Shown: positions 33,185-45,557, counted from the stretch's first letter. The stretch: DNA of 64,000 nucleotides from Benincasa hispida (GCF_009727055.1 NC_052351.1:3660471-3724470), one strand, 5' to 3'. A program made the numbers and translations. Notes: generated by a model from the sequence alone, not told the origin.

Positions 33185-33430
33185 GGACCCATTTGATAAC
33201 CATTTCGTTTTCCATTTTTACTTTTTCAAAATGAAGTCTATCTCCTCTCAATTCCTTACTTTTAATTTTTAAAAACTATATTTTTTTTAATTTTTAAAAT
33301 TTGACTTGGTTTTTAAAAACATTAGTAAAAGATAGATAATAAACTGAGAAATTTAGAAGTGAAAAAAATGTTTATAGACTTAATTTTAAAAAACAAGAAA
33401 TAAAGAATAAAACGGTTACCATACAGAACC
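33185..33430. mobile_element. Tourist-like MITE, 246 bp
   Basis: Terminal inverted repeats GGACCCATTTGATAACCATT and, in reverse from the right end, GGTTCTGTATGGTAACCGTT are imperfect but colinear. Both sides carry TTA (33182-33184, 33431-33433), the target duplication of PIF/Harbinger and Tourist elements. There is no coding capacity. A second copy of the phrase TGTTTATAGACTTAATTTTA occurs just outside at about 33483, so part of the MITE may be duplicated. Confidence 0.65.
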
Positions 33431-34094
33431 TTAGTTTTCAAATTTTAGTTTTTATTTTGAAAATACTCCAAAAGGTAATGGTGTTTATAGACTTAATTTT
33501 AAAAAAAAAAAAACAAATGATTATCAAAATAGATAATTTTTTTATGAGAAAAATTGGTAGCAATTTCATCGATTCAATGAAATTGCAAAAGAGTAAGATT
33601 ACCGTGAATGACTATATAAAACTGACACGAAACGGAGCTAATTATTCTTATTTGGTAGACTAATTACATCCCATCACGTTGTTGTGGCTTTGACCGAAAA
33701 AAATCATGTCAGTATGGGTTATAGGCATCGACTTTGAGCTTTTAGGGAGCCTGCAATGGGCGACCACCATATTCATATCTCATCATCGTGATTCATAGAG
33801 CTGGGTTTCAAATTTCAATGCCAAATTTTGACATTATATGAACAAGTAACAGAAAGGAGAACCAATCTGTAAGTGGAGAAATTGAGATTGAGGATGAGGA
33901 GAAATTTGCATAGAAAATTAGCCCTCAGTTTGAGATTTAAGAAATTTAATCTAATCTACAGTTCTTTTAAATTATTCGATTCTTCAATTATTCTTCAATC
34001 AATTTTCTCCTTTAATTAATTCCTTCTTCTTCAATCGCGTGCGTTATATATAGGGTCAAAATAGTAGTTTCACATGGCATTGATGTAAGTAAAA
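33431..34094. other. Possible host flank of Gypsy I
   Basis: Less repeat-like DNA with no identified TE. A TATATATAGGG box lies at about 34047-34057, some 40 bp from the Gypsy I insertion. On the minus strand a short frame MQISPHPQSQFLHLQIGS begins near 33917. No gene can be named. The continuation is at 63578-64000. Confidence 0.35.
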
Positions 34095-35480
34095 TATAAA
34101 CCCCAAACCCTATTTTCCCTACATAGGTATATTCATTAATATGTTAAGTATGTTAAGCATGTGTTAATGTTATGTTTGTAGGGAAGGGCATGAAGATGAT
34201 TAAGGAAGAAAGGAAGAAAGTTCTAAGTGTCGAAATATATGGCTCTTGGATGGTAATTCAAAGGGCAACGATGAAAAAAAATTAGGTAAGTATGGAAGCC
34301 AAGAATGACCATGCATTGGAAATTTTGAGGCATTGGCGCATGGAGCTTGGGGTGTGCGGCAGCCAAGGCTTGTAGAGGTTATTTGGAGCTGTGGTGAGCA
34401 CGAGATCATGCCATGAAGATGAGTGTGGCCATGAGGTTGTCATGTGTTAGCATAGGCAATGCATTGATCAAGCTCACGCGAGGTTAGTTGGGTAATGTTG
34501 TGCAAGACAAGTGTGATAGGCGATGGGCATAATGAGGCATTGGCTAAGCATGAGTTGCGATCAAGGAAGGCCTTAGGCCAAGCGTTGGGCACAAGGCATG
34601 CCGGGCATGTAGCAAAAAGAGGCATGCGATGGTCAAGAGGGGCATGGAGCCAAAAGAGGTATGTGATGGCATTTAGGCTACACGATGAAACTAGCAAGGG
34701 AGATATGAGATGAGGTTGAGCCATGCATTTGTTAAGTCTATGTGTTGTTCAAATAAAGGCCACGACAAAGGAAAGAAGGCATTGGCACTAGACCAAGTAA
34801 GGGGCTAGTTGCATTGAAGCCATGCATGGGCCAAGGGACATGCGTTGATTGTGCCAAGCAAGTGTGAAGCCATGCATTAATCAAATGATGGTTAGTAGCC
34901 CAGTCACCGGTTATAAAGGACCAATTGTTGAGCTTAAGGGAATTAATCCCACTTAGAGTATGATTTGGCAGCTTAAGAATGCTTAAAGACATGCAGAGCT
35001 TGGTATAAAAGGGGAGCTTCAGTTCAAAGGCTCAGTTTAAACACTTTACTTGTGCTAATGAGGTGATTTTATAGCCATTTGAAAGCTTGGTGAGCCTAGT
35101 TGATGTCCTAAAGCTGCCGAAAGAAATCTCTATAGGAACTGAGCTGAAAACTGAAGATCTTGCAAGAAGGCCAGGCTCTCAGGTGAATCTGGGTCAGAGG
35201 AGAAAATTGAAAGATTCCGGCCAAACTATGAGAAATTATGAGCTCAAATCTTAAGGTAAGCTATTAAGACAATTTTAAACAAGTTTGTAGAAGGAAATTT
35301 TCTGAGATAAGGCCTGGATAATAAGTTATTCGAGCATAAAATTGAATCCTGAAATTTTGAAAAAACAAGCAGTTGCTTGGATTGAACAAGCAGGCAGCTC
35401 ACTAGGTTGACGTGCGTGCAAGGACAAGGTTGAGCACCAACATGCGTTGAGCTGTGTAGGTGTGTGATGAAGGCTTGGAC
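34095..35480 (+). repeat. Gypsy I 5' LTR, first part
   Basis: Colinear with 61012-62323 of the 3' LTR (for example GGCATTGGCCAAGCATGAG, GGCTCAGTTTAA, GAGGTGATT). Breaks at CTTGGAC where Copia G starts; the next 441 bp present in the 3' LTR (62324-62764) are missing from this LTR altogether. Short frames on both strands are incidental. Confidence 0.85.
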
Positions 35481-35506
35481 TAAAGGAAACTTGATATTAA
35501 GAGATC

Positions 35507-35748
35507 CTTGAGCGGAAGCGGGTCGTCCAAATTTCATTAATTATTGAATATAAAATTTACAGTAAACATACAAATAGATGAAGATGATTCTCTACAACCC
35601 ACTTGAAACCCATGTTAGTTATTGAGAGAATATGGAGAGGGAGTTATAACTCATTCCCTTTTATTAATTTCAAANCTTGAGCGGAAGCGGGTCGTCCAAA
35701 TTTCATTAATTATTGAATATAAAATTTACAGTAAACATACAAATAGAT
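35507..35748. other. Local duplication with an N: assembly misjoin
   Basis: 35507-35579 (73 bp) is repeated exactly at 35676-35748, and 35580-35674 (95 bp) is repeated exactly at 36051-36145. The single N at 35675 separates them. The upstream copy is thus the downstream sequence with 302 bp removed (35749-36050). An unresolved base at the joint of a perfect duplication is typical of gap filling or haplotype merging, not biology. Confidence 0.85.
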
Positions 35749-36377
35749 AAATATTCAAGGTTAAATTACATCATGCTTTTACAAAGAAACCAAGTTTCAA
35801 GAAACCTCACCATTGAAGAATCTTTCTTCATGTAATCCCTCGTACTAGCCACGAACAGAACTCCTACTTCGTGAATCTCCTTCTTCATGCATGGACAGTA
35901 CCATTCGAGAACCCTATGTATTCTTTTTTGGGATTAAAGGATTCAAGTAGGAGTTGTGGGCTTTGCTTGAATCCTTAGAAGAGGGAAAGAGAAAGAGAGG
36001 ATGAGAGAGAAGATTTCTCAGAGAACTTTTCTCTGTGTGAATTGTTGGAAGAAGATGATTCTCTACAACCCACTTGAAACCCATGTTAGTTATTGAGAGA
36101 ATATGGAGAGGGAGTTATAACTCATTCCCTTTTATTAATTTCAAATAAGTTAATAAAATAAAATATATAATAACTACTTTATTATATATATACTATATGT
36201 TATATCAAATATCACATATAGCCTATAGTTTTTTATTGCATCAAATACAACATAAATTATAGATTTTATTCTCTCTTAGCTATACATGGCATTTAATATA
36301 AATCACACTTATATTAAACCCATTTATATGAATCTCATCCATATAAATGATATTTGGATCATATCCAAATATTTTAA

Positions 36378-36590
36378 GGGAAATTATTCCAAATGGTAAA
36401 ACTGTTGAAAATATTTACAAGATATAGTAAAATTTTAGAACTATCAATGATAGACACTGATAAACTTCTATCAGAGTCTATCAATTGATAGACTCTGATA
36501 GAAGTTTATCAGTGTCTATCATTGATAGTTCTAAAATTTTACATATTTTGTAAATACTTTGGTTCATTTTTCTATATTTGATAACAACCC
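36378..36590. mobile_element. Palindromic MITE, 213 bp, 9-bp duplication
   Basis: Flanked by identical ATATTTTAA at 36369-36377 and 36591-36599. Compared with the paired LTR of Copia G (about 46560-46585) this stretch is extra, so the empty site is known. Ends are GGGAAATTATT and, in reverse, GGGTTGTTATC. A 9-bp duplication points to Mutator-like (MULE) MITEs. The core is a perfect 116-bp palindrome. Confidence 0.8.
36427..36542. repeat. Perfect 116-bp palindrome
   Basis: 36427-36484 and 36485-36542 are exact reverse complements with no loop; the centre is TCAATTGA. Each arm contains GATAGACACTGATAAACTTC. It can extrude as a long hairpin, and it sits within the MITE. Confidence 0.95.
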
Positions 36591-37879
36591 ATATTTTAAT
36601 TCCCCTCAATATAAACCATATTTATATCTAATATCATGAATCTCATTCATATAATTAGTATTTGAATCATATTCAAATTTCTCTCATAATGTATCAAATA
36701 TATTATAATTAATTATATCATATATAATTAATCCCCTCAATTAATTTGAACACTTCAAATTAATCCAAAGATTAAATCCTTGTTGAATTACAGTGGGGAC
36801 CTTATGGACTTGTAGATTGAAGCTCCAATAGTACTCGGATAAATAATTAAACTCTTTAATTAAATTACCCAACATCCGTTAACTGTCAGTCACTCCACTA
36901 AAGACGAACAGCTGCACTCTTTGCACTACAGATAAATTTCTGTGTCCATTGGATATAATCAATCAACAATGCGATGACCCTTCACAAAATTGCTCGCAAG
37001 TACAGCTGGGCCAAAATACTATTTTGCCTCTATAGTTAGATCTAACTCCTTAACTACCACTAATTCCTTTAATGAACAATAAGTCATAGTCCCACTATGA
37101 TCAAGTCCTGGAATCAGCCCTTAAGGAAGAAATTTATCTACTTGCCCCTACATCGGAGAATGAGTGAATTTCGTCTTGTGTAGTTGAGCTCTCAGCTCCC
37201 CAGTCAAACGAATCCCCAAAATGGAAGGCTTGTTGAGTTGGTAATCTGGCCACGCTCATCCATACAAATCAAAGGATCGCCTTCATGAGCAGGAGTTCAC
37301 AACTCACTCAAGATTCAGATCATGTCACCTATGGTCATCCTAGTGAAATGTAAGTCTCTATTATTAACGGCGTTATATAAAGAGACTAATCATTTCGTGG
37401 TCCGGTCTTATACAAATTATTTGTATAGGATACCCCCACTCACATGTCTCCACATGAATGATCAAGATCATATCATTTGTAGCAGTTTACAACACTTGTA
37501 ATACCTACAAAGTGGGTTGTATCCGTTGTGTCACGGGGATAAGGTACCCAGCCTTATCCATCTACTACAAACCATTTAGGTTATCATTTAAACAAGATCC
37601 ATTTGTATGTCTCTACATACTTATTTAAATTACATGAAATAACCTCGGATCTTAGTTTATTGGATGGAGTATATGCTTATAAAATAATATTTATTTTATT
37701 AACAACAATATGTTATACAGAGCTTACAAACTACGAGATTACAAGGAAATTTAGGACATCATTCCCAACAATCTCTCACTCGTCCTAAAGCTTAGGGAGA
37801 CTAATGTATAATACAAATAAAGTATAAAATACAATAAACTAGGACATACACTATACCCCAATAAAATCTCCCACTTGCC

Positions 37880-38443
37880 CTAGACAATATGTCGTATATC
37901 CCGTAGATTCAGACTTTCTAGATGACCCTCGAACACTTTAGCCATGAGAGCCTTTGTAAACAGATCAACAATATTGTGCTCTGACGCAATCTTTGTGACA
38001 ATCACATCACCGCGATGCACAATCTCCCGAATCAAATGATATTTCTGTTCTATGTGTTTGCCACTTCGGTGACTCCTAGGTTTCTTAGAATTTTCCACAA
38101 CACCACTGTTATCACAATAAACTGTGATATGCAAAGACATATTTGGAACAACTTCCAAATCAATAAGGAACTTCTTAAGCCAAACAACCTCTTTAGCAGC
38201 TTCGCAAGCAGCTACGTATTCCGCTTCCATAGTGAAGTTCGTAATGCATCTTTGCTTGATGCTTCGTCATACTATAGCTCCTCCATTCAGAGTTAACATT
38301 GACCTTGATGTGGATTTTTTAGAATTCTGAACAGTCTGAAAGTTAGAGTCTATGTATCCTATAAGGATCAAATCCTTATCTCCATACACGAGCATATAGT
38401 CTCTCGTTCTCTGAAGATACTTGAGGATCGTTTTGGCTGCCGT
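37880..38443 (-). pseudogene. Copia G RNase H relic
   Basis: The minus strand reads MEAEYVAACEAAKEVVWLKKFL, ITVYCDNSGVVENSKKPRSHRSGKHIE, then HNIVDLFTKALMAKVFEGHLESLNLRD (38230-37880), the C-terminal RNase H of Ty1/copia, with the TMEAEYVA motif intact. The upstream part at 38240-38443 (GYIDSNFQTVQNSKKSTS-like) is frameshifted. It ends just before the first of two purine tracts. Confidence 0.85.
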
Positions 38444-39434
38444 CTATTGATCTAATCCTGGATTGGACCGATATCGACTGACAATCTCTATTGCGTAGCA
38501 AATGTTAGGTCTAGTACATAACATTGCATACATAAGGCAACCAATAACCGATGCATAGGGAATCCATTTCATTTCCTCAATCTCTTGAGGAGTCTTAGGA
38601 CACTGTTCCTTAGACAAAATAATTCCATACCTGAAAGGTAATAAACCCTTCTTGGAATTATGCATCGAATATTTGACAAGCATCTTGTCAATATACTATG
38701 CCTAAGACAAGGCCAACCATTTATGTTTACGATCCCTTATAATCTGGATCCCTAGAATAAATTGTGCCTCTCACAAATCTTTCATTTGGAATTGGGCGGC
38801 TAGGCATTTCTTAACGTTAGTTAGAAAACCTATATCATTCCCAATGAATAAAATATCATCCACATACAACACAAGGAAAGCTACTGAGTTGTTGAAGATT
38901 TTCTTGAACATTCTGATCAAAGCCATAAGATTTGATCACAGTATCAAATCTTATATTCTAAGATCGAGATGCTTGTTTTAGTTCATAAATGAACCGAGTA
39001 AGCTTGCAAATCTTTTTCTCTTGATCTTGTTTAATGAATCCTTCCGGTTGAATCATGTAGATGGTCTCCTCAAGATTACCATTCAAAACGGCAGTCTTGA
39101 CGCCCATTTGCCATATCTCATAGTCATAATATGTGGCTATAGATAAGAGAATCTTGATAGACTTTAACATGACAACATGTGAGAAATTTTCTTCATAGTC
39201 CACTCCCTCAACCTGGGTATAACCCTTTGCCATAAGTCTAGCTTTAAAGGTCTGTACCTTTCCATCTACACCTTTTTTCTTCTTGTAAATTCTTTTGCAA
39301 CCTATAGGTTTTACCCCATTAGGTTGATCTACAAGCTTCCAAATAGAATTGAAGTACATGGACTCCATTTCTTGATTCATGGCTTTAATCCATTCATCTT
39401 TGTCAACATCTTCCATTGTTTGTTTATAAGACAA
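38444..39434 (-). pseudogene. Copia G reverse transcriptase relic
   Basis: 39434-38958 is an open stretch of 158 codons: MSYKQTMEDVDKDEW, CKRIYKKKKGVDGKVQTFKARL, VEGVDYEENF, AVLNGNLEETIYMIQPEGF, FIYELKQASRS. The YVDD box is at 38855-38866 (minus strand), in a different frame after a shift near 38950. The RT C-terminus with RYGIILSKEQCPKTPQEIEEM and RPNICYAIEIVSRYRSNPGLDQ is at 38683-38444. Better preserved than the RT of Copia F but still broken in at least three places. Confidence 0.88.
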
Positions 39435-40600
39435 TGGATCCTCAACACCATCATCCGATATGATGGTTTTGGACTTCTCTTAAACCCATGTACCGTACAG
39501 TTAGGTTCATAACCCTTCTACTGCATCGAAGAAATCTCAACTCTTGAGATGGATGCCTAGATGAACTGACATCAACAACCCTTGTTAATCTATAAGCCTG
39601 TTCAACAACTCTTGTTGAAGTCTAAGTAATCCCATTAGAAATCTCATTTAAAACAAGTTTACTTCGTGGTTTATGATCCCTCATGTCGTCTTCTTCCGAG
39701 AAAGTAGTGTTTGTCAATACAAACAATTTATTCTCACTTAGATCATAGAAGTATCCACCTCTCGTTTCCTTAGGGTAACCTACAAATACGCACATTTTTT
39801 AACGAGGTTCCAACTTTTTGGGGTTTTCTATAAGCACATGGGTTGGACATCCCCAAATCCTGAAATGGTGTAAACTACCTTTACGACCTCTCCATAACTC
39901 CCAAGGTGTTTCAAATACACTCTTTCAGAGAACGTTGTTCAAAATATAAATTGCAGTCTCTACTGCATATCCCTAAAACGAGTCTGGAAGATAAGCATAA
40001 CTCATCATAGACTGAACTATGTTCAACATGATTCTATTTCTCCTTTCTGATACACCATTCTATTGAGGTGTACCTAGAGCTGAGAGTTGGGACGTGATTC
40101 TATGTTCTATCATATAGCTTTGGAATCTTAAGTCTATATATTCTCCACCACGATCAGATCGTAGTATTTTTATCTTCTTACCTAATAAGTTTTTAACTTC
40201 AGTCTTGTACTCCTTGAATTTTTCAAGAGCTTCAGACTTATGTTGCATTAGGTATAGATACCCAAATCTAGAATAATCATCGATGAAAGAGATGAAATAT
40301 TCATACTCACTTCGTGCTCTTACATTCATCGGACCACAGAGCTTAGAATGTATATGCTCTAAGGTTTCTTTGACTCTATAATCTTTTCCAATAAAAGGTC
40401 AATTGGTCATTTTGCCTTCAAGGCATGATTCACATATTGGTAAAGAGTTTTCTTCTAAGCCATTTAGAAGTCCACTTTTCACCAACTTCTCAATCCTATT
40501 GAGATTGATGTGACCTAACCTTAGATGCCAAAGATGGGCATTTTCTTTAGCAGAAATTCTTGGTCTTTTTATAATTATTGTTGTTTTGAACATTTTAGTT
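39435..40600 (-). pseudogene. Copia G integrase relic
   Basis: The pre-integrase part LWHLRLGHINLNRIEKLVKSG with CESCLEGKM (40530-40400) is followed, after a stop near 40398, by the core MNVRARSEYEYFISFIDDYSRFGYLYLM and ILRSDRGGEYID (40329-40100). GVSERRNR-type sequence follows a stop at about 40060. The C-terminal domain (FGCPTHVLIENPKKLEP- and CVFVGYPKETRGGYFYD-like phrases) reads in pieces to about 39760. The first catalytic Asp lies upstream of 40329 in a shifted frame. Non-functional. Confidence 0.82.
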
Positions 40601-41608
40601 TTGAGCACAGCTTTTATGACTAACGACCTTAGTAGTTATTTTCCATTGAACCAAAATCAAACTCCATTCCATTCTTAAAAATAAACACTTTATTCTTAGA
40701 GAATGATATGGAATATTTTGTTTAATCAGACATGAAACGAAAATTAGGTTCCTCTTGATATGAGGAACTACATATACGTTATCTAGTAACAGATATAGTT
40801 TCTTGTCCAAAAATAACTTAAAGTCTGCCTACAGCAAAAGTTGAAACGGCCTCACCAGTACCGACTCTAAGAGTCATCTCTCCAGTTTCCAACTATTTCT
40901 AGGAACTAAATCTTTGATGGGAAGAACACACGTGGTTAGTAGCCCCTGAATCAATTATCCAAGCAGAATCATCATTATCTACTAAGCACGTCTCCAAGAC
41001 AAATAAATCATTTTTATTGTCTTTGGAGTTCTTCCTTTTTTGGAGGGTAGTGGGATCAGTACCAGAACCCATATCATAAACTCCAAGTTTCATTTTAGAG
41101 GATAATCCTCGTCGATGAACTTCATCAGAGTTGGCAACAATTACTTTCTCTGTTAGTCCCTTGACATTCAATGTGGACTGGAGATTATCTTGGGAACTGA
41201 CACTATTGGTTTCATTGTCATCAATCCCGTTTTGCTTGAATAGTGAGAACTTTTGTTCAAACAATTCTTACATTGATTCTATGACCTTATGTACATTGGC
41301 CATGTTATCAAACCTTTTGGCTAATGCATCAGTATGCTTGCCAATATGTGAATTCGAGCCCTTGAATTAGCCTTCATCCACACCTCATATGCATTACAAA
41401 CATTTCGTGGTTCATCAGGAGTTGAGACTTGAGGAAAATCATCATTCATGACAACTTCGAGGTTGTTTACCACGAAAAATGTTTTAACAGATTCTTTCCA
41501 CGTCATGTAATTAAAATCGGTCAAACTAGAAAAGGCAACTAATGGAAAATCACTATTTGACATTTTGCTGAAAAAACAAACATATTGATCTACATTAGAT
41601 TTTAGCAT
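40595..41608 (-). pseudogene. Copia G gag and protease relic
   Basis: The gag start is MSNSDFPLVAFSSLTDFNYMTWKESVKTFFVV (about 41562), followed by YEVWMKANSRARIHILAS. The middle of gag and the zinc knuckle are missing. A second piece (41264-40899) has a linker and the protease active site DSGATNHVCSS (about 40940-40910). LLDNVYVVPHIKRNLIFVSCLI (about 40787-40720) is the protease C-terminus. Frames are broken between the pieces. Confidence 0.82.
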
Positions 41609-42131
41609 AATTCTTTAAAAATATCCAATCAGATTTAGCAAAATCTAAATGAACCCCATTTAACATCTAATTTTAAAATGATGCTTCAGTGATTTAGGAC
41701 AAAAGCTACCGAAGAGTAGTCAATTTCTATCTTCACTGAATTGAGAAACTCTCAACTAATCATTACACCAGAATAACTCTTATTCCTATAATGATCAGTC
41801 ATCATTTATTTGGTCAAGAAATCATTAACTTGATTAATAATTTCCATAAGTGTGACCCTTCATTTTAGATCCTAGAGTTCCGCCCCAATGAGCCAATCGA
41901 AGGAAAAAACCGGTTGGGGCAAAAACTAATGCGATCCTATCTATTTCTGGAGTTCGCCTTGATATTGACCAACTGCATGCATACATGTATTATGACTCTT
42001 ATATTATATGATGCATGAGCATGTTTTATGTAATTTAAATCATGCATATTAGTATATTATAACACTTATAATATAAATTGATGCATGAAAATAAATGCAT
42101 AACCTATGGCGGGTTTTAAAGCTATATGACA
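41609..42131 (-). other. Copia G 5' leader, gag-proximal part
   Basis: Non-coding DNA between gag and the inserted LTR pair. Contains a GGGGCGGAACTC/CCGCCCCAAT phrase near 41880 and AT-rich repeats (ATGATGCATGAGCATG) near 42010. It continues, beyond the insertion, at 45558-45833. Confidence 0.6.
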
Positions 42132-43715
42132 TGAAGGAAATCTGAACATAGAGATCCAATGAACGGAAGCGGATCATTCCAAATCTCATTGAGAAAGAAC
42201 ACAACAATTACAATCTAAATGGAAACGATTATGCATATACTATAAATTACATTATGCTTCTTATAAATGATGAACAAGGGATTCAAACCTTTGAAAAACT
42301 CTTTCTTCAAGTATCCCTCGATCAATCTTCAATGCGTCCACAAATGTACTCGAACGCGACGATCAGTACAGCCAACAACACAAACTGAAGAATCCTCAAT
42401 CCTCGAACCTCGAACGAAACTAGAAAACCACCACAAAAGTTACCTTGGTATTTTCGGTGTGAAAATCCAGGAGTAATGGGCTTTGTGTGACTTTGGATAG
42501 AGGAAAGGAGGAGGTAGACGACCGAGTAAGTCAAAGATGGATGAAGTCTATCGTATAGACTAGATACTCGATCGCTTAGTAAGAAGAAACCTATCTTATA
42601 GACTTGCTACTCGATCGTTTAGCAATGAGTAAACAAGTAACTATCGTATAGTAAACTCAATACTCGATCGTGTATGCTCTCTATGCTATCGTTTAGTAAA
42701 ACTATTTTACTCGATAGCCTTTTCTGTGAGATCAATCCGATGAATACTCAACTTGATTTTTGGAAAACCAAATTTCTTTTATCTCACAATTACCGTAACC
42801 ATTTTAAAAACCTCCCACTCAATTCGATTTTTAAAGAAAAAGGACAATTATCATATAATTAATATATTATAAATAAATATGATAACCAACTTATCATATT
42901 ATATTTATAACCTATAGTTTTAATATTTCATCAAAAGAAATATATAGACCATAGTTCTTTTTCTATGTTATGGTATTTAATATGAATCATATTTATATTA
43001 ATTCCTCCTATTAATGTATCTAATACATCATATCAATTATATCACATATAATTGAATTAATTTAATTATCACATATATTTAAATTTCCTCATGTTAATTT
43101 GAACATTTCGAACTAACCCAAAATCTAATTCTCAAATTGAACCCATTGAGCTATCAAGGGGACCTTATGGACCTTTAGCTTGAAGCTCTAACGGTACGTG
43201 AATAACTGACTAACTCTTTAATCATGAGATCCACCATCTGTTAACTATTGTTCACTTCATTAAAGACCGATAGTTGCACTCTTCGCACTATAGACATATT
43301 TTTGTGTCCATTAGATATAACCAGTTGATAGTGCGATGACCCTTCACAAACTGATCGTAAGTACAACTAGGCCAATTTATCATTTTTCCCTTGTAGTTAC
43401 ATCTAACTCCTTAAGTACCACTGATTCCTCTAATGAACAATAAGTCATAGTCCTACTATGACTAAACCCTTCTGGAGCCAAGAGAAGATGTGGCCTCACA
43501 TTGTTCAAGCCCTGGAATCAGCCCTTAATGGGAGCAATTTATCTACTTACCCCTGCTTTGGGGAATGAGTGAATTCCATCTTGTGTAGCTGATTCCCAGC
43601 TCCCCAATTAGAAAAATCCCCAAAAAGGTAGGTTTGAGTCAGCGATCTGGCCACTCACACCCATGCAAATTAAAGAACCACCCTTATAGGCAGGAGTTCA
43701 AAACTCACTTAGGAT
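42132..43715 (-). mobile_element. LTR-A copy, minus orientation, start truncated
   Basis: Left edge TGAAGGAAATCTGAAC is the exact reversed LTR end. LTR-A blocks run in reverse to about 43715, where sequence switches to a plus-oriented LTR-A. There is no primer-binding site at its left edge, and its end differs from the Copia G LTRs, so it is a later insertion. ACGATCG-type words lie at 42540-42715. Confidence 0.8.
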
Positions 43716-45557
43716 TAAAGTCTGTGGTTATCGTTGTAACTTAAGCATGTATGTGGAGACATACAAGTGGATCGTGCTTTAAGTGATAACCTAAATGGTC
43801 TGTAGTATATGGATAAAGAAGGGATACCTTATCCTGGTGACACTACGAGTGTGACTCGCTTTGTAGGTGTTATAAATGTTGTAAAGTACTACAAATGATC
43901 TGATCCTGATCATTCGTGTATTAGACATGTGAGTAGGGATACTCTATACAAAGGAGTTTGTATAAGATCGGAACACAGAATGTTTAGTCTCATTATATAA
44001 CGCCATTCATAAATATGACTTTCATTTCAATAGGATGACCATAGGTAACATGACCTTAATCCTAAGTGAGTTTTGAACTCCTGCCTATGAGGGTGGTTCT
44101 TTAATTTGCATGGGTGCGAGTGGCCAAATCACTAACTCAAACCTACCACTTTGGGGATTTGTCTAATTGGGGAGCTGGGAGTCAGCTACACAAGATGGAA
44201 TTCACTCCTTCCCCGAAGCAGGGGTAAGTAGATAAATTGCTCCCTTAAAAGCTGATTTCGAGGCTTGAATAATGTGAGGCCACACCTTCTCTTGGCCCCA
44301 GAAGGGTTTAGTCATAGCGGGACTATGATATATTGTTCATTAAAGGGATCAGTGATACTTAAGGAGTTAGATGTAACTACAAGGGAAAAACGATAAATTG
44401 GCCCAGTTGTACTTATAAATGATTTGTGAAGGGTCGTCGTACTATTGATTGGTTATATCCAATGGACACAGAAATATGTCTGTAGTGCAAATAGTGCAAC
44501 TGTTGGTCTTTAGTGGAGTGTCCGACAGTTAACGGATGGTGGATATCGTGATTAAATAGTTTAGTTAATTATTCACGTACCGTTGGAGCTTCAAGTTACA
44601 GGTTCATAAGGTCCCCTTGGTAGCTCAATGGATTCATGTTGAGAATCAGTTTTGGGGTTAGTTTGAAGTGTTCAAATTAACTAGAGGGAATTTGATTATA
44701 TATGATATAATTAAATTAGTTCAGTTATATATGATATAATTTAATTGATGTATTTGATACATTATTTGATTAGAGGAATTAATATAAATTTGATTTATAT
44801 TAAATGCCATAAAAGAGAAAAATAATTATGGTTTATATGTTGCATATGATGCAATATTAAAACTATAGGTTATAAATATAATATGATAAGTTAGTTATTG
44901 TATTTCTTTATAAATTATTAATTATGAGATAAGTAATATTCGTTTTCTCCAATAACTGACCTTAGTAGGTGGTTTTAGATGGTTTATGGCAACTGATGGA
45001 TAAAGAAGAAAAATAGTTTTTCATTATTCATTTCATGCTTCACAAAAAAAGTGTTCTGATTACTTATTGAGAGAGTAAACGATAAGTCATCGAGTTTACT
45101 ATACGATAGTTACTCGTTTACTATACGATCGAGTATCAAGTCTATACGATGGAATTCTTCCTTCATTCTCAACTCGATTGTCTACATCCTCCATCCATCT
45201 ATCCAAATTCATACAAAGCCCACAACTCCTAGATTCTCACACCGAGAATACCAAGGTAATCAAGTGGTGGTGTCCAATTCTATTTAAGGATCGAGGATCG
45301 AGTTGTACTCGTTGGTGAACGAGGATTTTCCAGTTCGTGCTGTTTGCTGGTTGGTGATCGATAGAGGGAAATACGTGAAGAAAGGGTTCTTCAAAAGTAT
45401 TGTACTCGATCCTTTGTATTTTGGTTAAGAAGCATGTTGTAATTTATTCTTAATGCATAATTGTTTCTGTTTGATTGTAAATGTATGTGTTCTTTCACAA
45501 TGGGGTTTGGAATGATCCGCTTTTGCTCAATGGTTCTCTAGTTTTAGAGTTCCTTCA
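43716..45557 (+). mobile_element. LTR-A copy, plus orientation, start truncated
   Basis: Begins in mid-LTR (GTGGTTATCGTTGTAACTTAAG, about 170 bp into a complete LTR-A) and runs to the exact end TTCCTTCA at 45557. With the preceding copy it forms inverted arms of about 1.5 kb around a ~325-bp spacer (about 43716-44040). Flanking pentamers (TGACA left, CCTTG right) do not match, so simple insertion of one element is excluded. Confidence 0.8.

Larger units (their letters stand above)
35481..37770 (-). repeat. 3' LTR of Copia G (LTR-A type)
   Basis: The minus strand begins TGTTGGGAATGATGTCC at 37770. The left edge is TAAAGGAAAC (TG decayed). Length 2290 bp, inflated by a local duplication with an N (35507-35675) and a MITE (36378-36590). 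Blocks follow the LTR-A order in reverse. Confidence 0.85.

Noticed and set aside
34200..34992. Several 70-95-codon frames on both strands
   Set aside because: They lie in the non-coding Gypsy I LTR, overlap each other, and are not kept open in the 3' LTR copy.
38958..39434. 158-codon frame as a functional RT gene
   Set aside because: It is the N-terminal part of Copia G RT only; YVDD and the C-terminus are in other frames.
42132..45557. Large palindrome as a replication origin or centromere feature
   Set aside because: Both arms are recognisable LTR-A copies, so retroelement rearrangement or assembly error is enough.
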